NCBI RefSeq assembly: GCF_902825325.1
Contig: NZ_CADEAR010000004.1
Location: forward strand, 308,730 to 372,729
Length of the DNA: 64,000 nucleotides
Direction of reading: 5' to 3'
DNA from: Brucella tritici
GTDB taxonomy: Bacteria; Pseudomonadota; Alphaproteobacteria; Rhizobiales; Rhizobiaceae
The first letter of the stretch is position 1. Every line of letters starts with the position of its first letter. Below are positions 36,531 through 44,713 of the stretch, in pieces. Under the pieces are notes generated by a model. That model was not told the origin of the DNA. It saw only the letters and a list, made by a program, of their open reading frames with translations, and made no database searches. The position numbers were made by a program, and so were the translations under genes.

Positions 36531-37838
36531 TCAGTCTTCCTTGATCATGCTGTCCTTGCTCGTATCCCGCATACGCAGATAAACGATCAGGGAAATGCCG
36601 ATCATGATGGTGACGTACCAGTAGAAGCCACGTTCCCATCCGCCATTCTTGAAGCTCAATGCAACATACTCGGCAGTACCACCGAAGAGAGTGTTGGCTA
36701 GTGCGTAGGGCAGCGCTACGCCGAGTGCACGGATATGCGCCGGGAAAAGCTCCGCCTTCACTACAGCATTAATGGAGGTGTAGCCGGTGACGATGATGAG
36801 CGCGCCCATGACCAGCAGACCGGCCGTGATCGGATCGCGGGTCTGTTCCAGCGTTGTGAAGATCGGATAGGTGAAAAGAACACCTGCGGCACCGAAAGCG
36901 ATCATCAATGGCTTGCGGCCGATCTTGTCCGACAAAGCACCAGCGATTGGCTGCAGGCACATGAAGACGAACAGCGTCACCGCGTTGATCTGACTTGCCA
37001 CTTCGCGGCTGAAGCCAGACGTGTTTACAAGAAACTTCTGCATGTAGATCGAGTACGCGTAGAATGCGAGCGTACCGCCAGCAGTCAGAAGCATGACGAG
37101 AGCGGTCTCCTTTGGATGATGCTTGATAAGCGTCCAGAAACCGGATTTCGGAGCGTTCTTAGCCTTCGCATTCTTGAAGCTCTCGGTTTCTGCAAGGCCG
37201 CGACGCAGCCAGAATACGACTACTGCAAGCAAGGCGCCGATGAAGAACGGAATACGCCAGCCCCAGGATTCCAGCGCAGGGGTTTCCATGGTCGACTGAA
37301 GCACGATCAGAAGCAGAATTGCGAGAAGCTGCCCAGAAATGAGCGTGACATACTGGAACGAGGAGAAGAAGCCGCGACGGTCTTTGCCCGCCATTTCCGA
37401 TAGATAGGTGGCGCTGGCACCATATTCACCGCCAACCGACAGGCCTTGCATCAAACGTGCGAGTACGAGGAGGGCCGGGGCTGCAAGGCCGATGGTTTGG
37501 TAATCCGGCGTCAGTGCGATGATGAGCGAACCTGCACACATCAGCGTCACGGACAGCGCAAGGCCTGCCTTGCGACCCTTGCGGTCGGCATAAACCCCCA
37601 TGATCCATGCGCCGATGGGGCGCATGATAAAGCCCACGGCAAAGACTGCGGCGGCACTCATAAGCTGCGCGGTCTGGCTTTCGGACGGGAAGAAGTGCGG
37701 TGCAAAGTAAAGCGCAAATGCTGCGTAAACGTACCAGTCGAACCATTCGACCAGATTGCCGGTCGAGCCACCGATAATGGATTTCAGGCGGCTATTGGTG
37801 CTTTGCACTTCACTCCGTTCGTTAGTAATTGAGACCAT
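36531..37838 (-). CDS. MFS metabolite:proton symporter (KgtP/ShiA-like)
   Basis: A 435-residue major facilitator protein with 12 predicted helices. It starts with the NLVEWFDWYVYAAFALYFAPHFF signature region of the metabolite:H+ symporter family, which carries organic acids such as 2-oxoglutarate, shikimate or citrate. The loop motifs ADRKGRK and the repeated DKIGRKPLM are present. AAGGAG lies six bases before the ATG at 37838; a TTG five codons earlier overlaps that ribosome site. It is divergent from a two-component system that probably controls it. Confidence 0.9.
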   Translation of the reverse strand: MVSITNERSEVQSTNSRLKSIIGGSTGNLVEWFDWYVYAAFALYFAPHFFPSESQTAQLMSAAAVFAVGFIMRPIGAWIMGVYADRKGRKAGLALSVTLMCAGSLIIALTPDYQTIGLAAPALLVLARLMQGLSVGGEYGASATYLSEMAGKDRRGFFSSFQYVTLISGQLLAILLLIVLQSTMETPALESWGWRIPFFIGALLAVVVFWLRRGLAETESFKNAKAKNAPKSGFWTLIKHHPKETALVMLLTAGGTLAFYAYSIYMQKFLVNTSGFSREVASQINAVTLFVFMCLQPIAGALSDKIGRKPLMIAFGAAGVLFTYPIFTTLEQTRDPITAGLLVMGALIIVTGYTSINAVVKAELFPAHIRALGVALPYALANTLFGGTAEYVALSFKNGGWERGFYWYVTIMIGISLIVYLRMRDTSKDSMIKED

Positions 37839-38308
37839 GGGTTGCTCCTTCAAATCTCTCGATTTTTGAATTTCACCCCTTGTTGTGGCACCGGATCGGC
37901 GAAACGGTTTCGGGGTGTTTTTCCGTTGCCTTCAACGCGTCTCTCTGCACTTCCGTTTGGGTGAGTGAGAAAAGGCCTGTTTGGCGCTGGTGAATAATCT
38001 CAGTCCGTGCTCCGCTTCAGCTTCGAGCACGCAATATCAGTGATCCGGTCGATGAGAGCGGTCCCGGAATTGGGTGCGATGCAGGGGGCTATATTGATGT
38101 GGTTCACGGGTAAACTCCTCCCTTCGAAACTCCCTTTTTCGAAGTGGCGCTAACATGCGGTAGTGGAACATTGATCGCCAGAGAGCCGGGTTAAAAAGAT
38201 TAAAATATTGAAATAAAAAGATTTTCTGTAGATTTCGACATACTTCCGTACCGGTATTGTGCAAGATTCTGCGTGACTCTTTGCATGAATTTGCATAAAT
38301 CAGCACAA
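37839..38308. other. divergent intergenic region between MFS symporter and two-component system
   Basis: About 470 bp without a supported gene. It holds two palindromes, CGAAAC-G-GTTTCG (37900-37912) and CTTCGAA-N9-TTCGAAG (38122-38144). CACCCC (37874-37879) and GGGGTG (37912-37917) could enclose the first one in a leader hairpin of the MFS mRNA. Tandem 10-bp repeats TTTGCATGAA and TTTGCATAAA (38280-38299) lie just before the preferred kinase start. An AT-rich stretch at 38190-38240 is a likely promoter area. Confidence 0.5.
38122..38144. promoter_or_regulatory. 23-bp palindrome, putative operator
   Basis: CTTCGAA (38122-38128) and TTCGAAG (38138-38144) are perfect inverted arms around nine bases. 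The site lies between the MFS symporter and the DctB-like kinase gene, where the partner response regulator would be expected to bind. Confidence 0.5.
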
Positions 38309-40075
38309 ATGAAGGCGCCGTCGAAGATTGCAAAACTCCTGTTGGTTGCCCTCGCTTCCTTGCTGGCAATCGGTGTGTGGTTTTCCGCCCGGCTGTGGGC
38401 CGAAAGCGGGGCGTTGGATGGTCTCCGTCGGGATGCGACGTTGATAGCGCGTCAGCAAACCCGCCTCATCGACAGCGAACTGGCAAAGTTCCGGTTATTG
38501 CCAGTGGTGTTGAAGGAATATAGCGATCTGCGCGATGTGCTCGCGGGTGGTTCGAAGGACGCGACTGCTCGTTTGAACCAAAAGCTTGAACTTCTTGCAC
38601 ATCAGATCGGTTCGCCAATCATCTATGTGATCGCTCGTGATGGTACGGTTATCGCGTCATCTAATGCCAATACGCCGGAGAGCTTTGTCGGACGCAATTA
38701 CGATTTCCGGCCTTACTTCAAGGGCGCGATGGCGGCAGGTTCGGCAGAGTATTATGCCATAGGTGATTTGAGTGGTCGCTTCGGCCTTTTTCTGGCGCGG
38801 CGCATCGGTGATCAGACTGACCCGGTCGGTGTGGTCGTGATCAAGTTTGAATTCCACAGGCTGGTGCAAACCTGGGCAAACGACCCCGGCCAGACCTTCG
38901 TCGTTGATCCTCGAGGGATCATACTGGCCTCCACCGATAAGGCCGAAGACCTTCGCTCCTTTCAGCCAATATCAACTACAGAACGCTCTAAGATTATCGA
39001 GAGCGGGCAGTTCAATGCGGCGGATATGAAACCGAGCAATTATCGCTTTGCACCGGACGCGATGATGATCGAGCCTTCCGGGCAATATTCAGTTGCTGTC
39101 GATGAGCCGATTGCCGAAACCTCTCTGAAACTGGTTCATATCGAACCTACGGGGCGAGCCTTGCGCGCTGCCAACGACCTTGCGCGGCTGATGACGGTGG
39201 CGGCCATGCTAGTCTTCGTCGTGGTTGCAGGTGCCGTCTACTGGCGAGTGAGCCGCGCGGCGCGTGCGGCAGCCTATCGTGCCGAGCTTGAGGCTGCAGT
39301 TAAAGAGCGTACGGCAGCATTGAGCGCAGAAATGGCTGAGCGGGAACTGGCTGACAAACGCTTTCGCGATGCTCGGGAAGAGCTTGCCCAGGCGAACAGG
39401 CTCGCCTCCCTCGGATCTATTACCGCAGGGCTGGTGCATGAAATTAACCAACCCGTCGCGACTATTCGGACACTCGCCGAAAACGCGCAGCATCATCTTG
39501 CAAACGGCAAGCTTGATAAGGTCGCCAGTAACCTCGATACATCCGTGGAACTGACGGCGCGTATAGGCTCTATCACGCAGGAAATGCGCCGGTTTGCGCG
39601 CCGTCGCAGCGGTGTCATTCGCTCGCTGCCGCTAAATGAACTGGTGGATGGCACGATGTTGCTGATGGGAGACCGTTTCCGCAATGCCAAGGTTCAACTG
39701 GATATACCGGAGCGTTCTGACGTGATGATACTTGCCTGCCGTGTTAGATCGGAGCAGGTGCTGGTGAATTTGCTGCAGAACGCATTGGATGCGGTCGTGA
39801 ACAGCGAGAATCCCCGTGTTTCGTTCAACGTCCGCGATGAGGGTGACCAGATTTCTCTTGTCGTGGACGATAACGGACCTGGCATTGATCCCCAATTGGC
39901 CGATGAGATTTTCAGCCCATTCGTAACGGGAAAGGCGGACGGTCTCGGTCTGGGTCTCGGCATCGCAAGAGACCTCATGGCAGAACTGGAAGGAACGTTG
40001 CGTGTCGTTCCATCGCAGCTTGGCGGTGCAGCTTTTGCGGCAACTTTGAAGAGGGCAAAGTGCAATGAAAATTGA
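38309..40075 (+). CDS. DctB-like sensor histidine kinase
   Basis: About 588 residues. A first membrane helix (IAKLLLVALASLLAIGVWFSA) is followed by a periplasmic double-PAS-like sensor domain (about residues 45-290, containing SNANTPESFVGRNYDFRPYF, which marks C4-dicarboxylate-type sensors). A second helix (MTVAAMLVFVVVAGAVYW) and a coiled linker follow. The kinase core has the phospho-histidine in GLVHEINQPVATI and ATP-binding N, G1 and G2 boxes (LLQNALDAV, DDNGPGID, GLGLGLG). The start is uncertain: ATG at 38309, ATG at 38285 and GTG at 38273 all lack a good ribosome site. Its stop overlaps the regulator start by 11 bases. Confidence 0.88.
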   Translation: MKAPSKIAKLLLVALASLLAIGVWFSARLWAESGALDGLRRDATLIARQQTRLIDSELAKFRLLPVVLKEYSDLRDVLAGGSKDATARLNQKLELLAHQIGSPIIYVIARDGTVIASSNANTPESFVGRNYDFRPYFKGAMAAGSAEYYAIGDLSGRFGLFLARRIGDQTDPVGVVVIKFEFHRLVQTWANDPGQTFVVDPRGIILASTDKAEDLRSFQPISTTERSKIIESGQFNAADMKPSNYRFAPDAMMIEPSGQYSVAVDEPIAETSLKLVHIEPTGRALRAANDLARLMTVAAMLVFVVVAGAVYWRVSRAARAAAYRAELEAAVKERTAALSAEMAERELADKRFRDAREELAQANRLASLGSITAGLVHEINQPVATIRTLAENAQHHLANGKLDKVASNLDTSVELTARIGSITQEMRRFARRRSGVIRSLPLNELVDGTMLLMGDRFRNAKVQLDIPERSDVMILACRVRSEQVLVNLLQNALDAVVNSENPRVSFNVRDEGDQISLVVDDNGPGIDPQLADEIFSPFVTGKADGLGLGLGIARDLMAELEGTLRVVPSQLGGAAFAATLKRAKCNEN

Positions 40076-41372
40076 GCCTTTGCGGGTGATGCTGGTCGAT
40101 GACGATGCAGCATTTCGTACGGCCTTGGCCGATTCATTCGAAATCGCAGGTCTCGATATTGAAGCCCATGGTGACGGTCAGTCCGCTTTGAGCAGTTTGA
40201 CGCCCGATTATCCCGGCATTGTTGTGACCGATATCCGCATGCCGCGGGTCGATGGACATGCGGTGATGGAAGCATTGTTGGCGCGTGATCCGGAGTTGCC
40301 GGTTATTTTGATGACCGGACATGGTGATATCGGAATGGCTGTCGCTTCTCTCAAAAAGGGCGCGTTTGACTTCATAGCCAAACCATTCGCGGCCGATCAC
40401 CTGATATCGAGCGTTCGCCGCGCCCTGGAAATGCGCCGACTGGTGCTGGAAAATCGCCGCCTTCGCCGGGCTGCGGCAGATGCCGAGCAGGATTATCCTC
40501 TACTTGGTGAAACTCCGGTGATGGTACGGCTGCGTGACACGATCCGCCAGCTTGCCAGTGTCGATGTCGATGTGTTGATAGAAGGCGAAACCGGTACTGG
40601 AAAAGAACTGGTGGCTCGCCTCCTGCACCGCTGGAGCACGCGTCACGCCCGCAGTTTTGTTGCCATTGATTGTGCCGCCTTGCCGGATGCTATCGCTGAC
40701 GAGGTTCTTTTCGGCAGTCGCATTCAACGTGGAAGAATAGCTGACGCGGATCGCGGTACATTGTTTCTCGATGAAATTGACAGCATGTCGCCGTCCGTTC
40801 AGGGCAAGCTGCTACGTGTTGTTGAAGAGCGTGAGTTACCTTCACCTACTGGAGAGCCCCGTGCGGTCAATCTAAGGATCATTGCGGCTGCGAAAGGCAA
40901 TCTGGAGGAAGCTGTGGCAAGCGGCCGCTTTCGTTCCGATTTGTTTTATCGCCTTGAAACCGTCAGGTTACGTGTTCCGCCTCTGCGCGAGCGGCGACAG
41001 GATATAGGTCTACTTTTCACCTATTTCCTTGATGAAGCAGCAGCCCAATTCGGCCAAACGCGACCTGCAATCGACGCTGTAATGGAAGCGCGACTGAATT
41101 CCGACGAATGGTCGGGAAATGTCCGCGAATTGCGCAATTATGCAAAGCAAATGGTATTGGGCCTACGTCACGACCAGATCACAGAGACAAGCCCGTTTTC
41201 TCTGTCGGAACAGATGGATCGTTTTGAAGACGGTGTCATTCGCGCAACGCTGGATCGTTGCAACGGGGATGTTGGAGCGGCCTCGGCGTTGTTGCAATTG
41301 CCGCGCCGAAGCCTCTACGCCCGCCTGCAAAAGCTTGCTATTGATGCATCGGCCTTCAGGAAGCGCGATTAG
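40065..41372 (+). CDS. NtrC/DctD-family response regulator lacking the GAFTGA loop
   Basis: A 435-residue protein with a receiver domain (phospho-acceptor D56 in VVTDIRMP), an AAA+ domain and a C-terminal Fis-type helix-turn-helix (DVGAASALLQLPRRSLYARLQK). Walker A GETGTGKE is at about 174-181, Walker B is GTLFLDEID at 231-239, and the arginine finger segment FRSDLFYRL is present. The stretch between FG (about 217) and Walker B reads SRIQRGRIADADR. It is about ten residues shorter than in DctD and has no GAFTGA motif, the loop that contacts sigma-54. It therefore probably does not activate sigma-54 promoters, like TyrR or Rhodobacter NtrC. Its likely target is the MFS gene. Confidence 0.88.
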   Translation: MKIEPLRVMLVDDDAAFRTALADSFEIAGLDIEAHGDGQSALSSLTPDYPGIVVTDIRMPRVDGHAVMEALLARDPELPVILMTGHGDIGMAVASLKKGAFDFIAKPFAADHLISSVRRALEMRRLVLENRRLRRAAADAEQDYPLLGETPVMVRLRDTIRQLASVDVDVLIEGETGTGKELVARLLHRWSTRHARSFVAIDCAALPDAIADEVLFGSRIQRGRIADADRGTLFLDEIDSMSPSVQGKLLRVVEERELPSPTGEPRAVNLRIIAAAKGNLEEAVASGRFRSDLFYRLETVRLRVPPLRERRQDIGLLFTYFLDEAAAQFGQTRPAIDAVMEARLNSDEWSGNVRELRNYAKQMVLGLRHDQITETSPFSLSEQMDRFEDGVIRATLDRCNGDVGAASALLQLPRRSLYARLQKLAIDASAFRKRD

Positions 41373-41468
41373 TGTTTTCATTCCAGGTCCGGTCTGATAG
41401 CGATGCCAGCCAGTTCGCTGATATTGACGCCATTTTTTGCCGGAAGGCGGCTTGGCAATGAGGATGTA

Positions 41469-42167
41469 ATGGCATTCCCCTTTGATAAAACGCATATCCG
41501 TTCGCTGTCGGTCTTCGCCGGTATGGATGATGCGAGTTTTGACCAGTTTCTTGGACAGGCTACACAGCGCGTTGTGTCCAAAGGTACTGCTGTCTTCAAT
41601 CAAGGTGACGATGCGCGCCATTTCTTTGTGTTGTTGAGCGGACGATTGAAAGTTATGCAAGTCACCGTCGACGGGCAGCAGATTATAGTGCGGGTGGTCA
41701 ATCCCGGAGAACTTTTCGGTTTTGCGGTGGCGCTTGGACGCAAGGACTATCCGGGTACGCCTCTGGCTGCTGTCGATAGCGCAGTACTTGCCTGGCCGAT
41801 GGAGATGATGACTGATTTCATGGCGCGCAGTCCCGCACTCGCGGTCAATACGATGCAGATGATCGGGCGCAGGTTGGATGCCGCACACAATCGCATCAGA
41901 GAGATATCAACACAGGAAGTCGAACCGCGTGTGGCACATGCGGTGCTGAGACTTGTCCGTGAAGCAGGGGTAAAAGAAAGCGGCGGTGTACGTATCGATT
42001 TTCCGGTTTCAAGGCAGGATATCGCTGAATTGACCGGGACAACCCTGCATACAGTTTCGCGCATCATTAGCCAGTGGCAGGCGAAAGGCTGGGTGGAAGG
42101 TGGCAGACAGTCATTACTCGTTCGCGACCTTCGGCATTTGAAATCGATTGCCGATGGCGAAAGCTAG
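41469..42167 (+). CDS. Crp/Fnr family regulator without cysteines (NnrR/Dnr-like)
   Basis: A 232-residue regulator with an N-terminal cyclic-nucleotide-binding-like barrel (FNQGDDARHFFVLLSGRLKV, then NPGELFGFAV) and a C-terminal winged helix (SRQDIAELTGTTLHTVSRIISQW). It has no cysteine at all, so it cannot hold the FNR iron-sulfur cluster; NnrR/Dnr-type haem or NO sensing is more likely. GAGG lies five bases before the ATG at 41469, and the longer frame from 41403 is not favoured. It ends 32 bp from the convergent ubiV gene and may control the ubiquinone island, or respond to nitrogen oxides in parallel. Confidence 0.85.
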   Translation: MAFPFDKTHIRSLSVFAGMDDASFDQFLGQATQRVVSKGTAVFNQGDDARHFFVLLSGRLKVMQVTVDGQQIIVRVVNPGELFGFAVALGRKDYPGTPLAAVDSAVLAWPMEMMTDFMARSPALAVNTMQMIGRRLDAAHNRIREISTQEVEPRVAHAVLRLVREAGVKESGGVRIDFPVSRQDIAELTGTTLHTVSRIISQWQAKGWVEGGRQSLLVRDLRHLKSIADGES

Positions 42168-42199
42168 AAAACATATAGTGAAAGTATGAATTGCGTTAT

Positions 42200-43120
42200 C
42201 TAGTTTGCAGCGGCTGAACGTTGACGGCTGATCCAAGCCGCGCCGATACTACCGTGCAAAAAACCATTCGAGAGCGGTACGTCCGGATAAACCTTTCGCA
42301 AGCGCGCGATCCCTTCGTCTGGACTGATAAATCGGTTCAACACCTCTTTATGGATGCAGGCAACTTCCACCATATCGCAATCCTGCGGTGACAGTCTGAA
42401 ACGCCTGATTCCCGCTTCTTGCAGGTCAGGCAGGTCCTCAATCAGCGACTGACAGGTATGGGAGAGTGTCTGTACACCGTTCAGTGCCAGGAAGGGTTGG
42501 CTATCCAGGGTTTTGACCGGCAGTCCGTCGGGTTCTTCGCCGCATACAAATCGGCAATTATCTTTTATGTGACCCTTGGATCGCGCATGCGCACAACGAG
42601 CTGAAATGGCGAGCGGTACTCGTCCGAACGTGAATACTTCAAACGCAATCTCAGGCGCGGCTTTGACGATCTCCCGGATTGAACTGATTGGTAACTCTGG
42701 CGGCAGGCAGATAGACTGTGCACCACGGGCCGCAAGAACCTTGGCGGTCGCAGCATTATAAACATTGACCAGTGGACCGACTATATGCGGCACACCGGAT
42801 AAGAGCCCCAATGCGGACAGATCGTTTGCCTCCACTGGTAGCGCCGCTTCCTTGATCGTTTGACGGACCTGTTTTGCTTCCCGTTCAAGCATGACGAGTG
42901 CCAAGGAGCCGAGGCTTACTGTCTTTCCCGCGCGTTGCAGCCGCTCGATTACAGCCTCTATATACGGTGTCAGGAAATGGAACCGTTTGGAGCAGACGAT
43001 TTCACCGACTGTGACACGGTCGATTGGGGCTTCATCGGCGATACGGAAATAAAAATCCCGCCATTTCGGACCGTCCCATAGGAAGAGAACAGGACCGAGG
43101 CTGAGGCTAGGTGCTAACAT
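42200..43120 (-). CDS. ubiV: UbiV, O2-independent ubiquinone hydroxylation subunit (U32 family)
   Basis: A 306-residue U32-peptidase-like protein. The four cysteines that ligate the 4Fe-4S cluster in UbiV are all present: C43 (GEIVCSKR), C176 (ARCAHAR), C189 (DNC) and C193 (FVC), with the same 13- and 4-residue spacings as in E. coli. With UbiU it hydroxylates the quinone ring without oxygen, using prephenate as the known oxygen donor. It is the last gene of ubiT-ubiU-ubiV, two bases after ubiU. Confidence 0.92.
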   Translation of the reverse strand: MLAPSLSLGPVLFLWDGPKWRDFYFRIADEAPIDRVTVGEIVCSKRFHFLTPYIEAVIERLQRAGKTVSLGSLALVMLEREAKQVRQTIKEAALPVEANDLSALGLLSGVPHIVGPLVNVYNAATAKVLAARGAQSICLPPELPISSIREIVKAAPEIAFEVFTFGRVPLAISARCAHARSKGHIKDNCRFVCGEEPDGLPVKTLDSQPFLALNGVQTLSHTCQSLIEDLPDLQEAGIRRFRLSPQDCDMVEVACIHKEVLNRFISPDEGIARLRKVYPDVPLSNGFLHGSIGAAWISRQRSAAAN

Positions 43121-43122
43121 AT

Positions 43123-44100
43123 CTATCTCCAGCGTTTGTCGTAAGCGCCCGAAGTCGTCTGCTGGCCTTCGCTCAGCAGACGGAGGCGGGACAAAAGGGT
43201 TGCACGGCTTTCTGGGCTTGCGACAAGTGTCTGACGAAGTGTCGAGACGACTTCACCAACATAAGCCTTACCACGTTGGCGACCCTCAATCTTGAGCGCC
43301 GACACACCGGCCGCTCGTAACTCGTCGATATGGTTCATGACATCGAGCGAAACAGGATCTTCGAATGCATAACCTTGATCGTCTGCGATATTGAAGCGGC
43401 CTTTGCAGAGTGTTGGATAGCCGGTAGGTTCGCCCAAAGGAAAACGATTGATCGTATAATCACCAAGTTCGGAAACGAGTTGCTCTCCGTCTTGACGATA
43501 ACGCACATGACTTGCCGGTGAACAGACACCGTTCATGTTGGGTGATCTGCCGGTAGCGTAGGAAGACAGGGAGCATCGCCCTTCCGCCATCACACATAGT
43601 CCGCCGAATACGAATACTTCCATTTCGCAGCCGATCTTGCGGCCGAGTTTCGCAATATCGGCAATGGTCAGAACGCGTGGCAACACGACTCGCTTTGCCT
43701 TGAACGCATCGACGAGAAACTGGATTGCATCTGCATTGGAGGCGGAAGCTTGTACGGACACGTGGAGCCGCTGTGTTGGATGCTTCTCGGTGGTATAGGC
43801 CATCAGCCCGAAATCGGCGAGGATGACCGCGTCTGCACCAAGAGCGGATGCATCGTCTACGGCTTGGTACCAGATGTGCTCATCGCCTGCGCGCATGAAC
43901 GTGTTGATGGCCACGAAAACCTGCGTTTTGTGAGCATGGGCAAACCGGATAGCATCGCGTAATTCGTCGCGGCTGAAGTTGAGGCCTGGAAAGTTGCGCG
44001 CGTTCGTTTCGTCGCGAAAGCCGCAATAGACGGCATCCGCTCCTGCACCCACTGCTTCACGCAAAGCCGATGGCGTACCTGCAGGACAAATCAGTTCCAT
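43123..44100 (-). CDS. ubiU: UbiU, O2-independent ubiquinone hydroxylation subunit (U32 family)
   Basis: A 325-residue U32 protein. It begins MELICPAGTPSALREAV and has four cluster cysteines at C169 (GLCVMAEG), C176 (GRCSLSS), C193 (GVCSPASH) and C232 (TLCKGRF), the same positions as in E. coli UbiU. It forms a heterodimer with UbiV for anaerobic ubiquinone ring hydroxylation. Its start overlaps the end of ubiT by 10 bp, so the genes are translationally linked. Confidence 0.94.
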   Translation of the reverse strand: MELICPAGTPSALREAVGAGADAVYCGFRDETNARNFPGLNFSRDELRDAIRFAHAHKTQVFVAINTFMRAGDEHIWYQAVDDASALGADAVILADFGLMAYTTEKHPTQRLHVSVQASASNADAIQFLVDAFKAKRVVLPRVLTIADIAKLGRKIGCEMEVFVFGGLCVMAEGRCSLSSYATGRSPNMNGVCSPASHVRYRQDGEQLVSELGDYTINRFPLGEPTGYPTLCKGRFNIADDQGYAFEDPVSLDVMNHIDELRAAGVSALKIEGRQRGKAYVGEVVSTLRQTLVASPESRATLLSRLRLLSEGQQTTSGAYDKRWR

Positions 44101-44600
44101 CCGGTGGCTTCCTTTCCGAGCGCTTTGCTGCGTACGTAATTTGCTATGCTGCGAACCATCGGGGCAAATGGTCCCGCATTTGTGCCAAGATCGGATGGAA
44201 GGTCTATGTTGCAGTCATCCAACGCATTGCGAAGCGCCAGCATGGCTTCCATGTCGCCTGTCACGGTAATATCCCGGGAGAAGAACAGCGCATCTCCGTC
44301 AAGCTTACCTTCGAGAAGCGCTAGCAGCATAACCAATGGCCCCTCGATGCCTGCGTCGATTTCCGTCGCTTCGTCTTCACGCACGATTGTGATGCGCGGC
44401 TTATCCGGCTCGATCACAAAAGCGAATGGTATGTCGGACGGGCGAAAACGGAACCGCTTTGTCGCGTAGTCTCCGAGACGCTCGAAAAGACCCGGATGGG
44501 AGCGCATTACCTGAAAGAAAATGCGCGAGACAAAAGGGGCGATCAGAAAAGGCGGAACAAGCCGGGCTGGAACAGCCACAGCTGGAGGTATCTTCATCAT
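44091..44600 (-). CDS. ubiT: UbiT, SCP2-domain ubiquinone biosynthesis accessory protein
   Basis: A 169-residue protein with an SCP2 sterol-carrier-like fold, which binds polyprenyl intermediates and serves the oxygen-independent pathway. The amphipathic N-terminus PARLVPPFLIAPFVSRIFF may touch the membrane, and the segment DGDALFFSRDITVTGDMEA matches the SCP2 hydrophobic pocket. GGAG lies seven bases before the ATG at 44600 (a GTG at 44603 and an ATG at 44597 are adjacent). It is the first gene of ubiTUV and is divergent from ubiD across a perfect FNR box. Confidence 0.9.
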   Translation of the reverse strand: MMKIPPAVAVPARLVPPFLIAPFVSRIFFQVMRSHPGLFERLGDYATKRFRFRPSDIPFAFVIEPDKPRITIVREDEATEIDAGIEGPLVMLLALLEGKLDGDALFFSRDITVTGDMEAMLALRNALDDCNIDLPSDLGTNAGPFAPMVRSIANYVRSKALGKEATGWN

Positions 44601-44662
44601 CACTTAGCTCCAGTGAGCTTTACAAGGTGAATTCAGAATTAGGCGATTCAATACGAGGACAG

Positions 44663-44678
44663 TTTGATTCAGATCAAA
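44663..44678. promoter_or_regulatory. FNR/Anr-type binding site
   Basis: TTTGATTCAGATCAAA is a perfect palindrome containing the consensus TTGAT-N4-ATCAA. It is centred at 44670.5, in the 113-bp gap between divergent ubiT and ubiD. If it acts at position -41.5 on ubiT, transcription would begin near 44629, which leaves a 29-base leader with the GGAG ribosome site. Confidence 0.82.
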
Positions 44679-44713
44679 GACGGCGGAAGATTTCGACATT
44701 CAAAACTAGAGAC

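Noticed and set aside
37886..37900. A sigma-54-like TGGCAC with GC at the right distance
   Set aside because: The -12 element reads CGGC rather than TTGC, it points away from the MFS gene, and it lies about 400 bp from the kinase gene. The local regulator also lacks the sigma-54 contact loop.
38146..38160. A second sigma-54-like stretch, TGGCGC followed by TGC
   Set aside because: The spacing between GG and GC is one base short, and sigma-54 promoters do not tolerate that.
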